A DNA stretch of 64,000 bases from Dyadobacter sp. LHD-138. Lineage in GTDB: Bacteria; Bacteroidota; Bacteroidia; Cytophagales; Spirosomataceae. Below, one piece after another: positions 9,614 to 18,155 of the stretch. The position numbers were made by a program, and so were the translations under genes. A model generated the notes under the pieces. It was not told where the DNA came from. It saw nothing but the letters and a program-made list of their open reading frames with translations, and ran no database searches. The stretch is from contig NZ_JAVFVU010000012.1 in the NCBI RefSeq assembly GCF_030929615.1, forward strand, positions 1 through 64,000. Direction: 5' to 3'. Each line of letters starts with the position of its first letter. The stretch's first letter is position 1.

Positions 9614-9966
9614 TATATGTTCTTTTTCAATTAATTAAATTGTATTCAGACCAGCACTACCTTACCACATGAGTAGCTGACGGAGAAGCCCTAAATCCGG
9701 ATGTTACAAAGTAAAGATAATTTATGGTCTTACGTCGGAAACAATCTAGGAATTCAGTCTGTGGTGAAGAATTGTACACTGAACTATGAATTTTGGATAA
9801 GCTCTAAAACTTCTAATCAGAACATTCACTCACCTACCCACCTGGTACTTCAAGCATGTCAATTTACTATTAGATTACATAATATTTGTTTAATCTATTT
9901 GGTTCATTTACCTTACAAAGTATGATATAAGTAATTTATAATGTTGAAATTAACATCACGGGGCCT
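9614..9966. promoter_or_regulatory. Divergent intergenic region of the defence island
   Basis: These 353 bases separate hsdM (leftward) from the 498-aa gene (rightward) and must hold both promoters. On the minus strand TTACTTTG near 9702-9709 approaches the Bacteroidota -7 consensus TAnnTTTG. The only open frame, about 74 codons from 9701, has no coding-like features. I see no hairpin or operator that I could name. Confidence 0.4.
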
Positions 9967-11463
9967 ATGGTTTACTTTACTGACTATTTTAACATTGATG
10001 AAGATGTTTTAGAAAAATACGGCGCTTTCAACATCTCTTTGATCAATGATCTTCCCCTTTTTATTGATCCCTTCCTTTTATACGGAAGTGAAAATCCCGA
10101 TTATCAAACAATGCACCAAAGTATTTTGAGTTATCTCTCATTTTTACAAAGCAAATCTCAGAGGGGTAATATCACAGATACTAAGATATCTTCCTGGTAT
10201 AAGTTCTCCGAAGTAAAGCAAAATTGGCTAGGATTTAGTGTTGCTGGCAACGGAGGTAGCGGATTGGGAGAAAAATTTGGTCGAGCTATGTCATCTTATA
10301 TGCATATAATTTTTGATGACATCTTTGAAGAAAAAATATCCCAAACATCTCACTTAGAAAAAGCTGCTTTATTTCAAATCGGTGTAGGCAAGGATAATAT
10401 CAGCGATTTCACATGCAATCTTATAAAATGTTATCTGTTGGAATACACAGAATCGTTTGCGAAGCAATTTCTAAAAACCGAACAGACCAGGCAATGTTCG
10501 GTTGATAAGGCTTATTTTGATTACGAAGTTGAAAAATGGATGACAAAAAAATACGTCCTTCCCATCTATAAAGATGATTTCGTCCTGTTAACTCCAAGAG
10601 ACCTTTTAACGAAGGATGAGAACTGGATTAATAGTAATGACCTTAAAGGAGATTTTACTGGAATTTGTAATTCCATACCGAATGACCAACTTAGAAATGA
10701 CATCACAAACTTTTATCGCCGAATGTTACCCGCACCAGTTTTTGTTGGAAAAGGTAAAAGGCGTAGGGAAAAATTACCTTCACAAGAGGATATTGCGAAA
10801 GCTGTCAACGAAACTATTATTAAATTCCCAGAAATAGTAGATTACTATATCAAACTGAAAGAAAGTCTAACTGACGAAGCAAAAAGTGTTGCCGATGAAA
10901 AAGTGCAGGAAGTCGAGGTTATTTTCCAGCAACATGTGACACAACTAATTCAAAGCCTATTAGATGAAACCGATTTCTATAAATACAAACCTGATAGTTC
11001 ATATGAAGAGGCTCTTATAAGAATTCACTTTCTCAAAGACGTAATAGAAAATAAAGACGGCTATAAATTATTTTATCACAAAGGAAAACCAATTAAACGA
11101 GAGTCAGACCTTCAGGTTATGTATCGGCTTACTTGGTTTACTTCACCTATCGATATTAATAGAGAGGTAAATAATGGCCGTGGCCCAGTTGATTACATTG
11201 CATCAAACGGCGCTAACGATAAAGCCCTTATTGAGTTCAAATTAGCATCGAACTCAAAAATAAAAATGAACTTACAAAATCAGACCAAAGTGTATGAAGC
11301 AGCCAGTAACGCTAAGAAATCCATAAAAGCTATTATGTATTTCGATGAAATTGAGCACCAAAGGGTCAAATCTATAATAAAAGAGCTTGGCTTGCAGGAT
11401 GACAAAAGTATCGTTTTAATCGACGCTGGAGATAACAAACCATCTGCATCAAACGTGCGATAA
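9967..11463 (+). CDS. Uncharacterised island protein with PD-(D/E)XK-like C-terminus
   Basis: I do not recognise this 498-aa protein as a named family. The N-terminal half (TDYFNIDEDVLEKYGAFN, LPLFIDPFLLYGS) has no signal peptide or membrane segment. The middle is charged and helical. The C-terminus contains GPVDYIASN, with an Asp near residue 407, followed by IEFKL, with Glu and Lys near 422 and 424, then KVYEAASNAKKSIKAIMYF. That D-x14-E-x-K spacing and the strand-helix-strand pattern resemble PD-(D/E)XK nucleases. It lies between the restriction operon and the integrase, divergent from the former, so a stand-alone restriction or abortive-infection role is plausible but inferred. Confidence 0.7.
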   Translation: MVYFTDYFNIDEDVLEKYGAFNISLINDLPLFIDPFLLYGSENPDYQTMHQSILSYLSFLQSKSQRGNITDTKISSWYKFSEVKQNWLGFSVAGNGGSGLGEKFGRAMSSYMHIIFDDIFEEKISQTSHLEKAALFQIGVGKDNISDFTCNLIKCYLLEYTESFAKQFLKTEQTRQCSVDKAYFDYEVEKWMTKKYVLPIYKDDFVLLTPRDLLTKDENWINSNDLKGDFTGICNSIPNDQLRNDITNFYRRMLPAPVFVGKGKRRREKLPSQEDIAKAVNETIIKFPEIVDYYIKLKESLTDEAKSVADEKVQEVEVIFQQHVTQLIQSLLDETDFYKYKPDSSYEEALIRIHFLKDVIENKDGYKLFYHKGKPIKRESDLQVMYRLTWFTSPIDINREVNNGRGPVDYIASNGANDKALIEFKLASNSKIKMNLQNQTKVYEAASNAKKSIKAIMYFDEIEHQRVKSIIKELGLQDDKSIVLIDAGDNKPSASNVR

Positions 11464-11484
11464 TTATTTCATTACATGGCGACG

Positions 11485-12693
11485 CTATAAATTAATCACC
11501 GCATCCAACGCATCATCCGTAGTCTTCGTGATAAAATTGCTCTGGTAGCCCATGGTCGTCTTAATATCAGAGTGTCGATAAAGCCTTTGCAAAATATTGG
11601 CTGGAATACGATCAGCAGATATTTGAGCGAAGCTATGCCTGGCAATGTGCATAGACAAGGATTTTGTCAGCTCTAATTTTGCGGCTACCTTTTTCAAATA
11701 GTCATTCCCGCTTTTAATCCTGGTTTTGATATAGCTTTGCACCTCATATGCTTTGGTTAAATCAGGCATGACAGCCAAATCAGGAAATACCAGATCATGC
11801 GCATTAACGCCTTTCGGATACTGTTCTAGTATCTCCCATACCTTAGTGGGTACTTTCAGAGATCCGGTTTTTAGATTTTTCCCCATGGCATAGTACAAAC
11901 GATCATTCTGAAAATCTGACCATTTAAGTCTCAACACGTCTGAAATACGCATGCCTGCAAAATAGAAAGATACCATCCAAAGATTCCGTGCATGGTTCTC
12001 ACCAGCTGGAAGCTCTAACTGTTCCAATGCCTTCACCTCTTCCACAGTCAATCCTATCTTCAAACTATCTGGAAATTTGATGGATATTCTTCCTTTTCCA
12101 AATGGGTAATATTTTTGATCTACCAACCCATCTACAATAGCCCGGTTAAAAATGGTACGGATGATAACTAAATGATTGACGGCGGTACGTTCCGATATCG
12201 TGCGCTTACCAATCAGATAGGCTTTAAATTTTAGCAACAGTGCCGGATTGATTTCTGCAAAGCTAATGTCTGAACCACCCAAAAATGTTTTGAACTGCTG
12301 AATACGGGGTTCATCTGCCGAACGCTGATTGAACTTCCCGCACATTTTTAAATCCTCACAATAAACCGCCGCCTGAGCAAAAAATGAGGCTCCTACCTTG
12401 GGTTTGATTTGATTGCGAATGGCTTTAACTGAAATATCTTTTTCATGTGCTCCCATATTGAGCATCTTATCGTTGGCCTCTGCTTTCTTTTTAAGAATAA
12501 AGTTATTCATCTGCACAGAATTTGGATGAGATTTCTTAACTTTCTGTGCCACAACATCCCAATCGGACTCCTTTATATCGTGTCCTAAATAGATATAAGT
12601 GGATTTCCGGTCTAGGGTGACACGCAGGGCTAGTGGGTAAGTACCATCCTGTTTCCCTTTTTTTCGCAGGACAACTTTAAGTGATGAGGCCAT
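11485..12693 (-). CDS. Tyrosine recombinase / integrase
   Basis: The 402-aa protein is a site-specific tyrosine recombinase of the type common in Bacteroidota mobile islands. The N-terminus has an arm-binding domain (VTLDRKSTYIYLG) and a SAM-like core-binding domain near 100-200. The catalytic domain shows the first Arg in GMRISDVLRLKW (about 246), HIARHSFA (HxxR, about 347) and the nucleophilic Tyr in TMGYQSNF (about 383). The catalytic residues look intact, so the enzyme may be active. Its start lies about 160 bp from the tRNA-Leu 3' fragment at 12,853-12,912, the usual arrangement of integrase next to attachment site. It is tail-to-tail with the 498-aa gene. Confidence 0.93.
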   Translation of the reverse strand: MASSLKVVLRKKGKQDGTYPLALRVTLDRKSTYIYLGHDIKESDWDVVAQKVKKSHPNSVQMNNFILKKKAEANDKMLNMGAHEKDISVKAIRNQIKPKVGASFFAQAAVYCEDLKMCGKFNQRSADEPRIQQFKTFLGGSDISFAEINPALLLKFKAYLIGKRTISERTAVNHLVIIRTIFNRAIVDGLVDQKYYPFGKGRISIKFPDSLKIGLTVEEVKALEQLELPAGENHARNLWMVSFYFAGMRISDVLRLKWSDFQNDRLYYAMGKNLKTGSLKVPTKVWEILEQYPKGVNAHDLVFPDLAVMPDLTKAYEVQSYIKTRIKSGNDYLKKVAAKLELTKSLSMHIARHSFAQISADRIPANILQRLYRHSDIKTTMGYQSNFITKTTDDALDAVINL

Positions 12694-12852
12694 GATTTTC
12701 AGATGTTTAGCATACGAAGATAATCAAAAATTGGTACAACATAGGTACAACAAATAGCGGTTTTGCTTAATATCACCTGCATTTACTTATTTTATAACCA
12801 ATTGATAATCAGATCATATAACTACAAATCACACCATATAAAACCATAAAAA

Positions 12853-12912
12853 GTCGGACTTAAAATCCTGTGAGCCGAAACGCTCGTACGGGTTCGATTC
12901 CCGTCCCCGGTA
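12853..12912 (+). other. tRNA-Leu(UAA) 3' fragment, probable island attachment site
   Basis: The sequence contains the anticodon loop CTTAAAA, the 3' anticodon strand TCCTG, a long leucine-type variable arm (GAGCC...GCTC), a T arm ACGGG-TTCGATT-CCCGT and the acceptor strand CCCCGGT plus discriminator A. The 5' acceptor strand and D arm are absent: the bases to the left are AT-rich and unrelated, and the anticodon stem is mismatched on its 5' side (TCGGA against TCCTG). This is therefore a tRNA remnant starting near the anticodon loop, the usual crossover point for tyrosine recombinases. The intact tRNA-Leu(UAA) should lie beyond the left edge of the window. Confidence 0.8.
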
Positions 12913-12924
12913 CATCACTTCTTT

Positions 12925-12955
12925 AAAGACTTCCCAAAAGGAAGTCTTTTTTTTT
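12925..12955 (+). terminator. Terminator behind the tRNA-Leu fragment
   Basis: A 10-bp perfect stem (AAAGACTTCC / GGAAGTCTTT) with a 5-base loop is followed by a T run. It is probably the original terminator of the tRNA gene, which marks this side as host chromosome. Confidence 0.75.
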
Positions 12956-13062
12956 GCTCCTCTTTATCCTATATTTGATATTTTTCAAATGCTAACGAAG
13001 CGAACTATTTTTCGATTGGATAGCTTTCGAACGCTGCGTCATCGTTTTGCGAACTGATTCTT

Positions 13063-16014
13063 ATGAAAGTATCGACCTCTGAACCTTTTAAAATAATATA
13101 TTCCATCCTGGATCATGAGTATCTCGGCTACATATTCGAATCGTTTGTAGTCCAGCTCAATGCGCAGGGTGACTTTTCTTATCAGATACAAAATATTTCT
13201 TCAAAAAATATAGAGGAATTCAGTTCAGGGCTTGATGCAACTGATTTCGAGCTCGTAAGCCTGATTGATGACATCCAACAAGACACGATTTTAAAAAAAT
13301 TCAATACTAAAAAGCTGTCCCCAGTCGATTTTTTCCTCAAAATTTACGACGTGCAGAAAGGGGACAAAGTGATTCAGGAAGCTATTAGCGCCTATCTGGA
13401 AAACAGCAAGGCTCGCATCCTGGCTAAACTGGCTGGCAAAGACCTCTTCATCATGGGGAGTGACGGAAACCCGCTCTGGAAACCCGTTGTGTGGGAAACT
13501 AAAAAAGCGACCATTCGTTTTCATTTCATGCGGAACGAAGACAATACGCACTATTTCCCAGCGATTAAACACGACGGCCAAAAACTGGATTTTCAATACA
13601 AAAATGCCATCATCCTTTGTGAAGAACCTGCCTGGCTCGTCGTTGACGGCCATTTATATCATTTTGAAGGCAATGTGGATGGCAAGAAAATTAAACCATT
13701 TCTGGCAAAAAAATTTATTGCTATTCCTCGAAAGGTTGAAGAAACATATTATGAGCGTTTCGTTGCCCCGCTTATTGCTTCGTATGATGTGGTTTCGCGG
13801 GGTTTTGACATCAGGAATATCGCTACGGTGCCGAAACCGGTTCTGACCATTACGGATACGGCCGTAAAAAGTAAAACCACACCTGCCCTGCTTTTTGCAG
13901 AAGCCGATTCTGACGATCACTTGCCGGCAGAATATGAAGACGGGGATGTCTCTTTCCAGATCGCTTTCCAATATGGAACCTATACTTTTCCTTTCGACAG
14001 CTTTGCGAGCCCTTCGAGTGTCTTCATGGATAAAAAGGGAGAAGATTATATTTTTTATAAAGTCAAGCGTGACATCCCGACGGAACGTCACAACCTCAAC
14101 CAGCTTAAAGAATGGGGGTTGACCATTCGCAATGGCCAAACGCTGATGCCAAAATCCCAGGCATTCGGCTGGCTCCAGAGCGCAGCCAAAACTCTATCTG
14201 AAAACGGTTTTATTCTTCGACAGAATACTGCTGACGTTAAACGCTACTTTCTTGGATATTCCTCCCTTGATGTTTCTATCGAAGAAGGCCGTGACTGGTT
14301 TGATATCAATGCGCGCGTTCAGTTTGGTGAATACGAAATCCCCTTTATTCAGCTCAGGAGCTATATTCTAAACCAGAAAAAGGAATTTACCCTTCCGAAT
14401 GGAGAAATTGCGGTAATACCCGAATGGTGGTTTACCAAATATTCCGAGCTTTTCGCTTTTTCAGAACATGACAGTAGCAGTGATGACATCCGTTTACGCA
14501 TGCACCACCTGGCACTCGTTCAGGAATTGAAAGAAGAAAGTCTGGCTACTGCTGTCATCAGCCATAAGCTGGAAAAGCTGCGTGACTTTAATCAGATTGA
14601 GCCGACCACTGCGCCTAAGAACTTTAAAGGGACGCTTCGCCCCTATCAGAAAGCCGGTTATGACTGGCTTCAGTTCTTGAACCAATACCGCTTTGGAGGC
14701 TGCCTGGCCGATGATATGGGTTTGGGTAAAACGGTGCAGACGCTGGCCTTTTTACAATCTCAAAAAGAAGCTGGGATCAAAGAACCGTCGTTACTGATCA
14801 TGCCAACTTCACTTTTGTATAACTGGGCGCTTGAAGCGAAAAGATTCACGCCCAAGTTGAAAGTGATGCTTTATACGGGCACCTACCGTGAAAAAAATAC
14901 GGAACAATTTGAAGGCTTCGACCTCATCCTGACTTCTTACGGCATTGTCAGGCTGGATATTGATTTCATTCAATCCTTCCGGTTTAATTACGTGATTTTG
15001 GATGAATCCCAGGCGATCAAAAACCCGGCATCCATTATTACCAAAGCCGTCAGAAAACTGAATTCTGCGAACAGGCTTATCCTGACGGGTACTCCGATCG
15101 AAAACAGTACCATGGATTTATGGTCCCAGATGTCGTTTGTGAATCCGGGACTACTGGGAAGCCAGCGTTTTTTCCGCGACGAATTCCAGATCCCGATTGA
15201 GAAAAAGAACGACGAGGAAAAATCAAAGCGACTTTATAACCTTATAAAACCGTTCATTTTACGTCGTCATAAGTCTCAGGTTGCTACGGATCTTCCCGAA
15301 AAAGTGGAGAGTATTCAATACTGCGAAATGTCCGAGGAGCAGGAAAAAGCTTACGAAGAGGCCAAGGCATATTATCGCAATCTTATCTTGCAAAGTATTG
15401 ATTCAGAAGGAATTTCAAAATCTCAACTCGTGGTTTTACAGGGGCTTACCAAATTAAGACAACTGGCAAATCACCCGAAAATGGTTGATCCGGACTATGC
15501 GGATGGATCCGGAAAGTTCGAAGATGTGCTACACAAGATGGAAACGGCCATTAGCGAAAATCATAAAATTTTGATATTCAGCCAATACATAAAACATCTT
15601 GACCTATTCAGGGCTTATCTTGATAAGGGTAAAATAACCTATGCTTACCTGGATGGATCGACAAAAGATCGTCAGGCGGAAGTGGAAAATTTTCAAAATA
15701 ATGAAAATATCAAAATATTCCTGATTTCATTGAAAGCAGGCGGCCTTGGCCTTAACCTTACCGCCGCAGATTATGTATTTATTTTAGACCCCTGGTGGAA
15801 TCCAGCCATTGAAGCGCAGGCCATAGACCGGGCGCACCGCATCGGCCAGGACAGAACGGTATTTACTTATAAATTTATCACCAAAAACTCTGTTGAAGAA
15901 AAAATTCTAGCCTTGCAGCGCACTAAAAAGCGGTTGGCTGATGATCTGATCTCAAATGAGGACGGATTCATTAAATCACTTTCAAGAGAAGACGTACTAT
16001 CGCTGCTGGAATAA
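13063..16014 (+). CDS. SNF2-family DEAD/DEAH helicase
   Basis: The 983-aa protein is an SWI2/SNF2-type ATPase that probably translocates on double-stranded DNA. The first 480 residues are a poorly conserved N-terminal region. The ATPase core carries DDMGLGKT (Walker A, about 548-555), DESQ (motif II, about 646), LTGTPIENS, and in the second lobe GGLGLNLTAADYVFILDPWW and AQAIDRAHRIGQ. Bacterial SNF2 proteins of this kind (RapA or HepA relatives) act in transcription recycling or DNA repair; the exact role here is unknown. It stands alone, just outside the island boundary, and ends at a shared hairpin with purA. Confidence 0.93.
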   Translation: MKVSTSEPFKIIYSILDHEYLGYIFESFVVQLNAQGDFSYQIQNISSKNIEEFSSGLDATDFELVSLIDDIQQDTILKKFNTKKLSPVDFFLKIYDVQKGDKVIQEAISAYLENSKARILAKLAGKDLFIMGSDGNPLWKPVVWETKKATIRFHFMRNEDNTHYFPAIKHDGQKLDFQYKNAIILCEEPAWLVVDGHLYHFEGNVDGKKIKPFLAKKFIAIPRKVEETYYERFVAPLIASYDVVSRGFDIRNIATVPKPVLTITDTAVKSKTTPALLFAEADSDDHLPAEYEDGDVSFQIAFQYGTYTFPFDSFASPSSVFMDKKGEDYIFYKVKRDIPTERHNLNQLKEWGLTIRNGQTLMPKSQAFGWLQSAAKTLSENGFILRQNTADVKRYFLGYSSLDVSIEEGRDWFDINARVQFGEYEIPFIQLRSYILNQKKEFTLPNGEIAVIPEWWFTKYSELFAFSEHDSSSDDIRLRMHHLALVQELKEESLATAVISHKLEKLRDFNQIEPTTAPKNFKGTLRPYQKAGYDWLQFLNQYRFGGCLADDMGLGKTVQTLAFLQSQKEAGIKEPSLLIMPTSLLYNWALEAKRFTPKLKVMLYTGTYREKNTEQFEGFDLILTSYGIVRLDIDFIQSFRFNYVILDESQAIKNPASIITKAVRKLNSANRLILTGTPIENSTMDLWSQMSFVNPGLLGSQRFFRDEFQIPIEKKNDEEKSKRLYNLIKPFILRRHKSQVATDLPEKVESIQYCEMSEEQEKAYEEAKAYYRNLILQSIDSEGISKSQLVVLQGLTKLRQLANHPKMVDPDYADGSGKFEDVLHKMETAISENHKILIFSQYIKHLDLFRAYLDKGKITYAYLDGSTKDRQAEVENFQNNENIKIFLISLKAGGLGLNLTAADYVFILDPWWNPAIEAQAIDRAHRIGQDRTVFTYKFITKNSVEEKILALQRTKKRLADDLISNEDGFIKSLSREDVLSLLE

Positions 16015-16035
16015 TCTTGAACCAATACCAAAATT

Positions 16036-16074
16036 AAAAATGCCCTGGTAACGATATGTTCCCAGGGCATTTTT
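16036..16074. terminator. Bidirectional terminator, SNF2 gene / purA
   Basis: A 13-bp stem (AAAAATGCCCTGG / CCAGGGCATTTTT) lies between the convergent genes, with T runs in both directions. An outer AATACCAAAA / TTTTGGTATT pair extends the palindrome. Confidence 0.85.
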
Positions 16075-16093
16075 TTTGGTATTAAATCTATTT

Positions 16094-17389
16094 TTAGTTC
16101 AAAAGCGCCGTAGTTTCGCGGGTAATTAAAGCCTCGCGATCAGGGCCTGTTGAAATAAATGTTATTGGCAACTGAAGCTCAGCTTCAAGGAACTTCACAT
16201 AAGCAAGTAACGCATCAGGGATCGCATCGAAATCACGGATTCCATCCAGAGATGTTTGCCATCCTGCAAAATCTTTGTAAACCGGCTCAACTGTATCATC
16301 ACATAGGTCGTATGGAAGCTGATCCGTCAAAGTTCCGTCTGGCAAACGATAGTTTGTACAAACGCGGATTGTATCAAAAACAGTAAGCACGTCCACTTTC
16401 ATCATGATCAGCTGCGTTACACCGTTGATCATAATGGCATATTTCAATGCTGGCAGATCCAACCATCCACAACGACGCGGACGACCTGTTGTAGCTCCGA
16501 ATTCACGGCCTTCCTGTCTCATTTTTTCGCCTGTTTCTTCAAGCAATTCTGTCGGGAAAGGCCCGCTTCCTACACGTGTGCAATAAGCTTTGAAGATACC
16601 AAATACCTCGCCAACAGCACTTGGCGCAATGCCAAGGCCTGTGCAGGCACCGGCAGCCATGGTTGTAGAGCTTGTTACAAACGGGTAAGAACCAAAGTCG
16701 ATATCAAGCAAAGAACCCTGAGCACCTTCGGCCAAAACCGTTTTTCCTTCTGCAATCGCATCATTGATAACGTACTCGCTGTCAACCATTGTAAACTGCT
16801 TCATAAATTCAACCGCAGCGAAGAAATTTTCTTCTGACTGAGGAAGCACAGCCGCGTAATCGAATGAATAAAAGTCAAGAATTACTTTATGTGCGTCAAC
16901 AAGTTTTTTGTACTTATCTGCAAAATTAGGAGACAAAACATCTCCCACACGCAATCCCAGACGCGCAACTTTATCCTGATAAGCAGGTCCGATCCCACGA
17001 AGTGTAGAACCGATTTTCGAATCACCTTTTGAGCGTTCGTAAGCTGCATCCAGCAAAGCATGCGTTGGCAAAATCAGCGATGCTTTTTTAGAAATAAACA
17101 AATTGCCCGCCAAATCAAGGTTGTATTTAGCAAGATTTTCAATTTCTCTTTTAAAAACGATGGCGTCTAAAACAACCCCGTTTCCGATAATGTTCTGGAT
17201 TTCGCTACGGAAAATACCGGATGGAATTTGATGCAAAACATGCTTAATACCATCAAATTCCAAGGTGTGTCCGGCGTTAGGGCCTCCCTGGAATCTTGCT
17301 ACTACCTGATAACGTGGTGCGAGAACATCCACAATTTTACCCTTACCTTCATCTCCCCACTGGAGACCAAGCAATACGTCAACTTTCAT
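16094..17389 (-). CDS. purA: Adenylosuccinate synthetase
   Basis: The 431-aa enzyme converts IMP, aspartate and GTP to adenylosuccinate, the first committed step to AMP, in the cytoplasm. It opens with the GTP-binding signature VLLGLQWGDEGKGK. It also shows GGPNAGHT, the family motif GIGPAYQDK and TTGRPRRCGWLD. The length is normal. The gene runs leftward from an ATG at 17,389, 85 bp after the fur stop and past the fur terminator, so it probably has its own promoter. Confidence 0.97.
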   Translation of the reverse strand: MKVDVLLGLQWGDEGKGKIVDVLAPRYQVVARFQGGPNAGHTLEFDGIKHVLHQIPSGIFRSEIQNIIGNGVVLDAIVFKREIENLAKYNLDLAGNLFISKKASLILPTHALLDAAYERSKGDSKIGSTLRGIGPAYQDKVARLGLRVGDVLSPNFADKYKKLVDAHKVILDFYSFDYAAVLPQSEENFFAAVEFMKQFTMVDSEYVINDAIAEGKTVLAEGAQGSLLDIDFGSYPFVTSSTTMAAGACTGLGIAPSAVGEVFGIFKAYCTRVGSGPFPTELLEETGEKMRQEGREFGATTGRPRRCGWLDLPALKYAIMINGVTQLIMMKVDVLTVFDTIRVCTNYRLPDGTLTDQLPYDLCDDTVEPVYKDFAGWQTSLDGIRDFDAIPDALLAYVKFLEAELQLPITFISTGPDREALITRETTALLN

Positions 17390-17427
17390 CCAATAAATGG
17401 TTATTAAAAACTATTATTTGCTAAACT

Positions 17428-17469
17428 GATAAGGCGTAACAAACCATAAGTTGCCTGTTACGCCTTATC
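17428..17469 (-). terminator. Terminator of the fur gene
   Basis: A 14-bp perfect stem (GATAAGGCGTAACA and its complement) with a 14-base loop lies just past the fur stop codon and before purA. Confidence 0.7.
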
Positions 17470-17474
17470 GAAAC

Positions 17475-17981
17475 CTACTCTCTTATTTCATGTCCTTCTG
17501 AAACTTCCTCGGAAATTTCTTTCCGGTTCTGGCAATTTTCCTTGGTGCAATTGCCGTAGAAGATCAGGGAATGATGCAGTACACTGAAGTTAAGCATCTC
17601 GCCTACCATGTTCTGGATAGACTGGATCCGTGGATCGCAAAACTCCATTACCTTATGACAATCCGTACAAATTAAATGATCATGTTGCTTGTTTCCGTAC
17701 GATTTTTCGAACTGTGCCAGGTTCTTGCCAAACTGATGTTTGGTTACCAGATCACAGTCAACCAGTACGTCCAGGGTATTATACACGGTAGCACGACTTA
17801 CACGATAACGTTTGTTTTTCATGCTGATATAGAGTTCATCTACATCGAAGTGGTCCTCACGGGTATAGATTTCTTCCAATATCGCAAACCTTTCAGGGGT
17901 CTTGCGAAGTCCTTTATTTTCGAGGTAAGCCGTAAGAATTTTCTTCGCGGCTTCAAAATTTGGTTTGCTGGCTTGTGGCAT
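17475..17981 (-). CDS. fur: Fur-family transcriptional regulator
   Basis: The 168-aa protein is a metal-dependent Fur/PerR-type repressor. The winged helix includes RKTPERFAILEEIY and the recognition helix VSRATVYNTLDVLVD (about 74-88). The dimerisation domain shows QHDHLICTDCHKVMEF, a CTKENC pair near the end and histidines for metal binding. The two CxxC-like pairs suggest a structural zinc site. Whether it responds to iron or peroxide cannot be read from the sequence. A second family member at 32,588 looks like the zinc sensor, so this copy is more likely the iron or peroxide regulator. Confidence 0.88.
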   Translation of the reverse strand: MPQASKPNFEAAKKILTAYLENKGLRKTPERFAILEEIYTREDHFDVDELYISMKNKRYRVSRATVYNTLDVLVDCDLVTKHQFGKNLAQFEKSYGNKQHDHLICTDCHKVMEFCDPRIQSIQNMVGEMLNFSVLHHSLIFYGNCTKENCQNRKEISEEVSEGHEIRE

Positions 17982-18155
17982 ATCTTTTGAAAATCTTGCG
18001 CAAATTACGTGCTTTTTTTTCTTAAATCACAGTGGCAATTATGCAGCGGTAGTCATTTGAAGCTTTCATGCGGCGATGTTTATGCGGTTATAACGCTGTT
18101 GCACCCGAACTATAAACCAATTCATTAACAAGTCACACACATAATGGTTCCTTCT

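Noticed and set aside
9701..9925. A 74-codon gene in the island intergenic region
   Set aside because: It has no family resemblance, no promoter or ribosome-binding support, and a composition that looks like random AT-rich DNA.
12853..12912. A functional tRNA-Leu gene
   Set aside because: The 5' acceptor strand and D arm are missing and the anticodon stem is mismatched. Only the 3' part is present, as expected of an attachment site.
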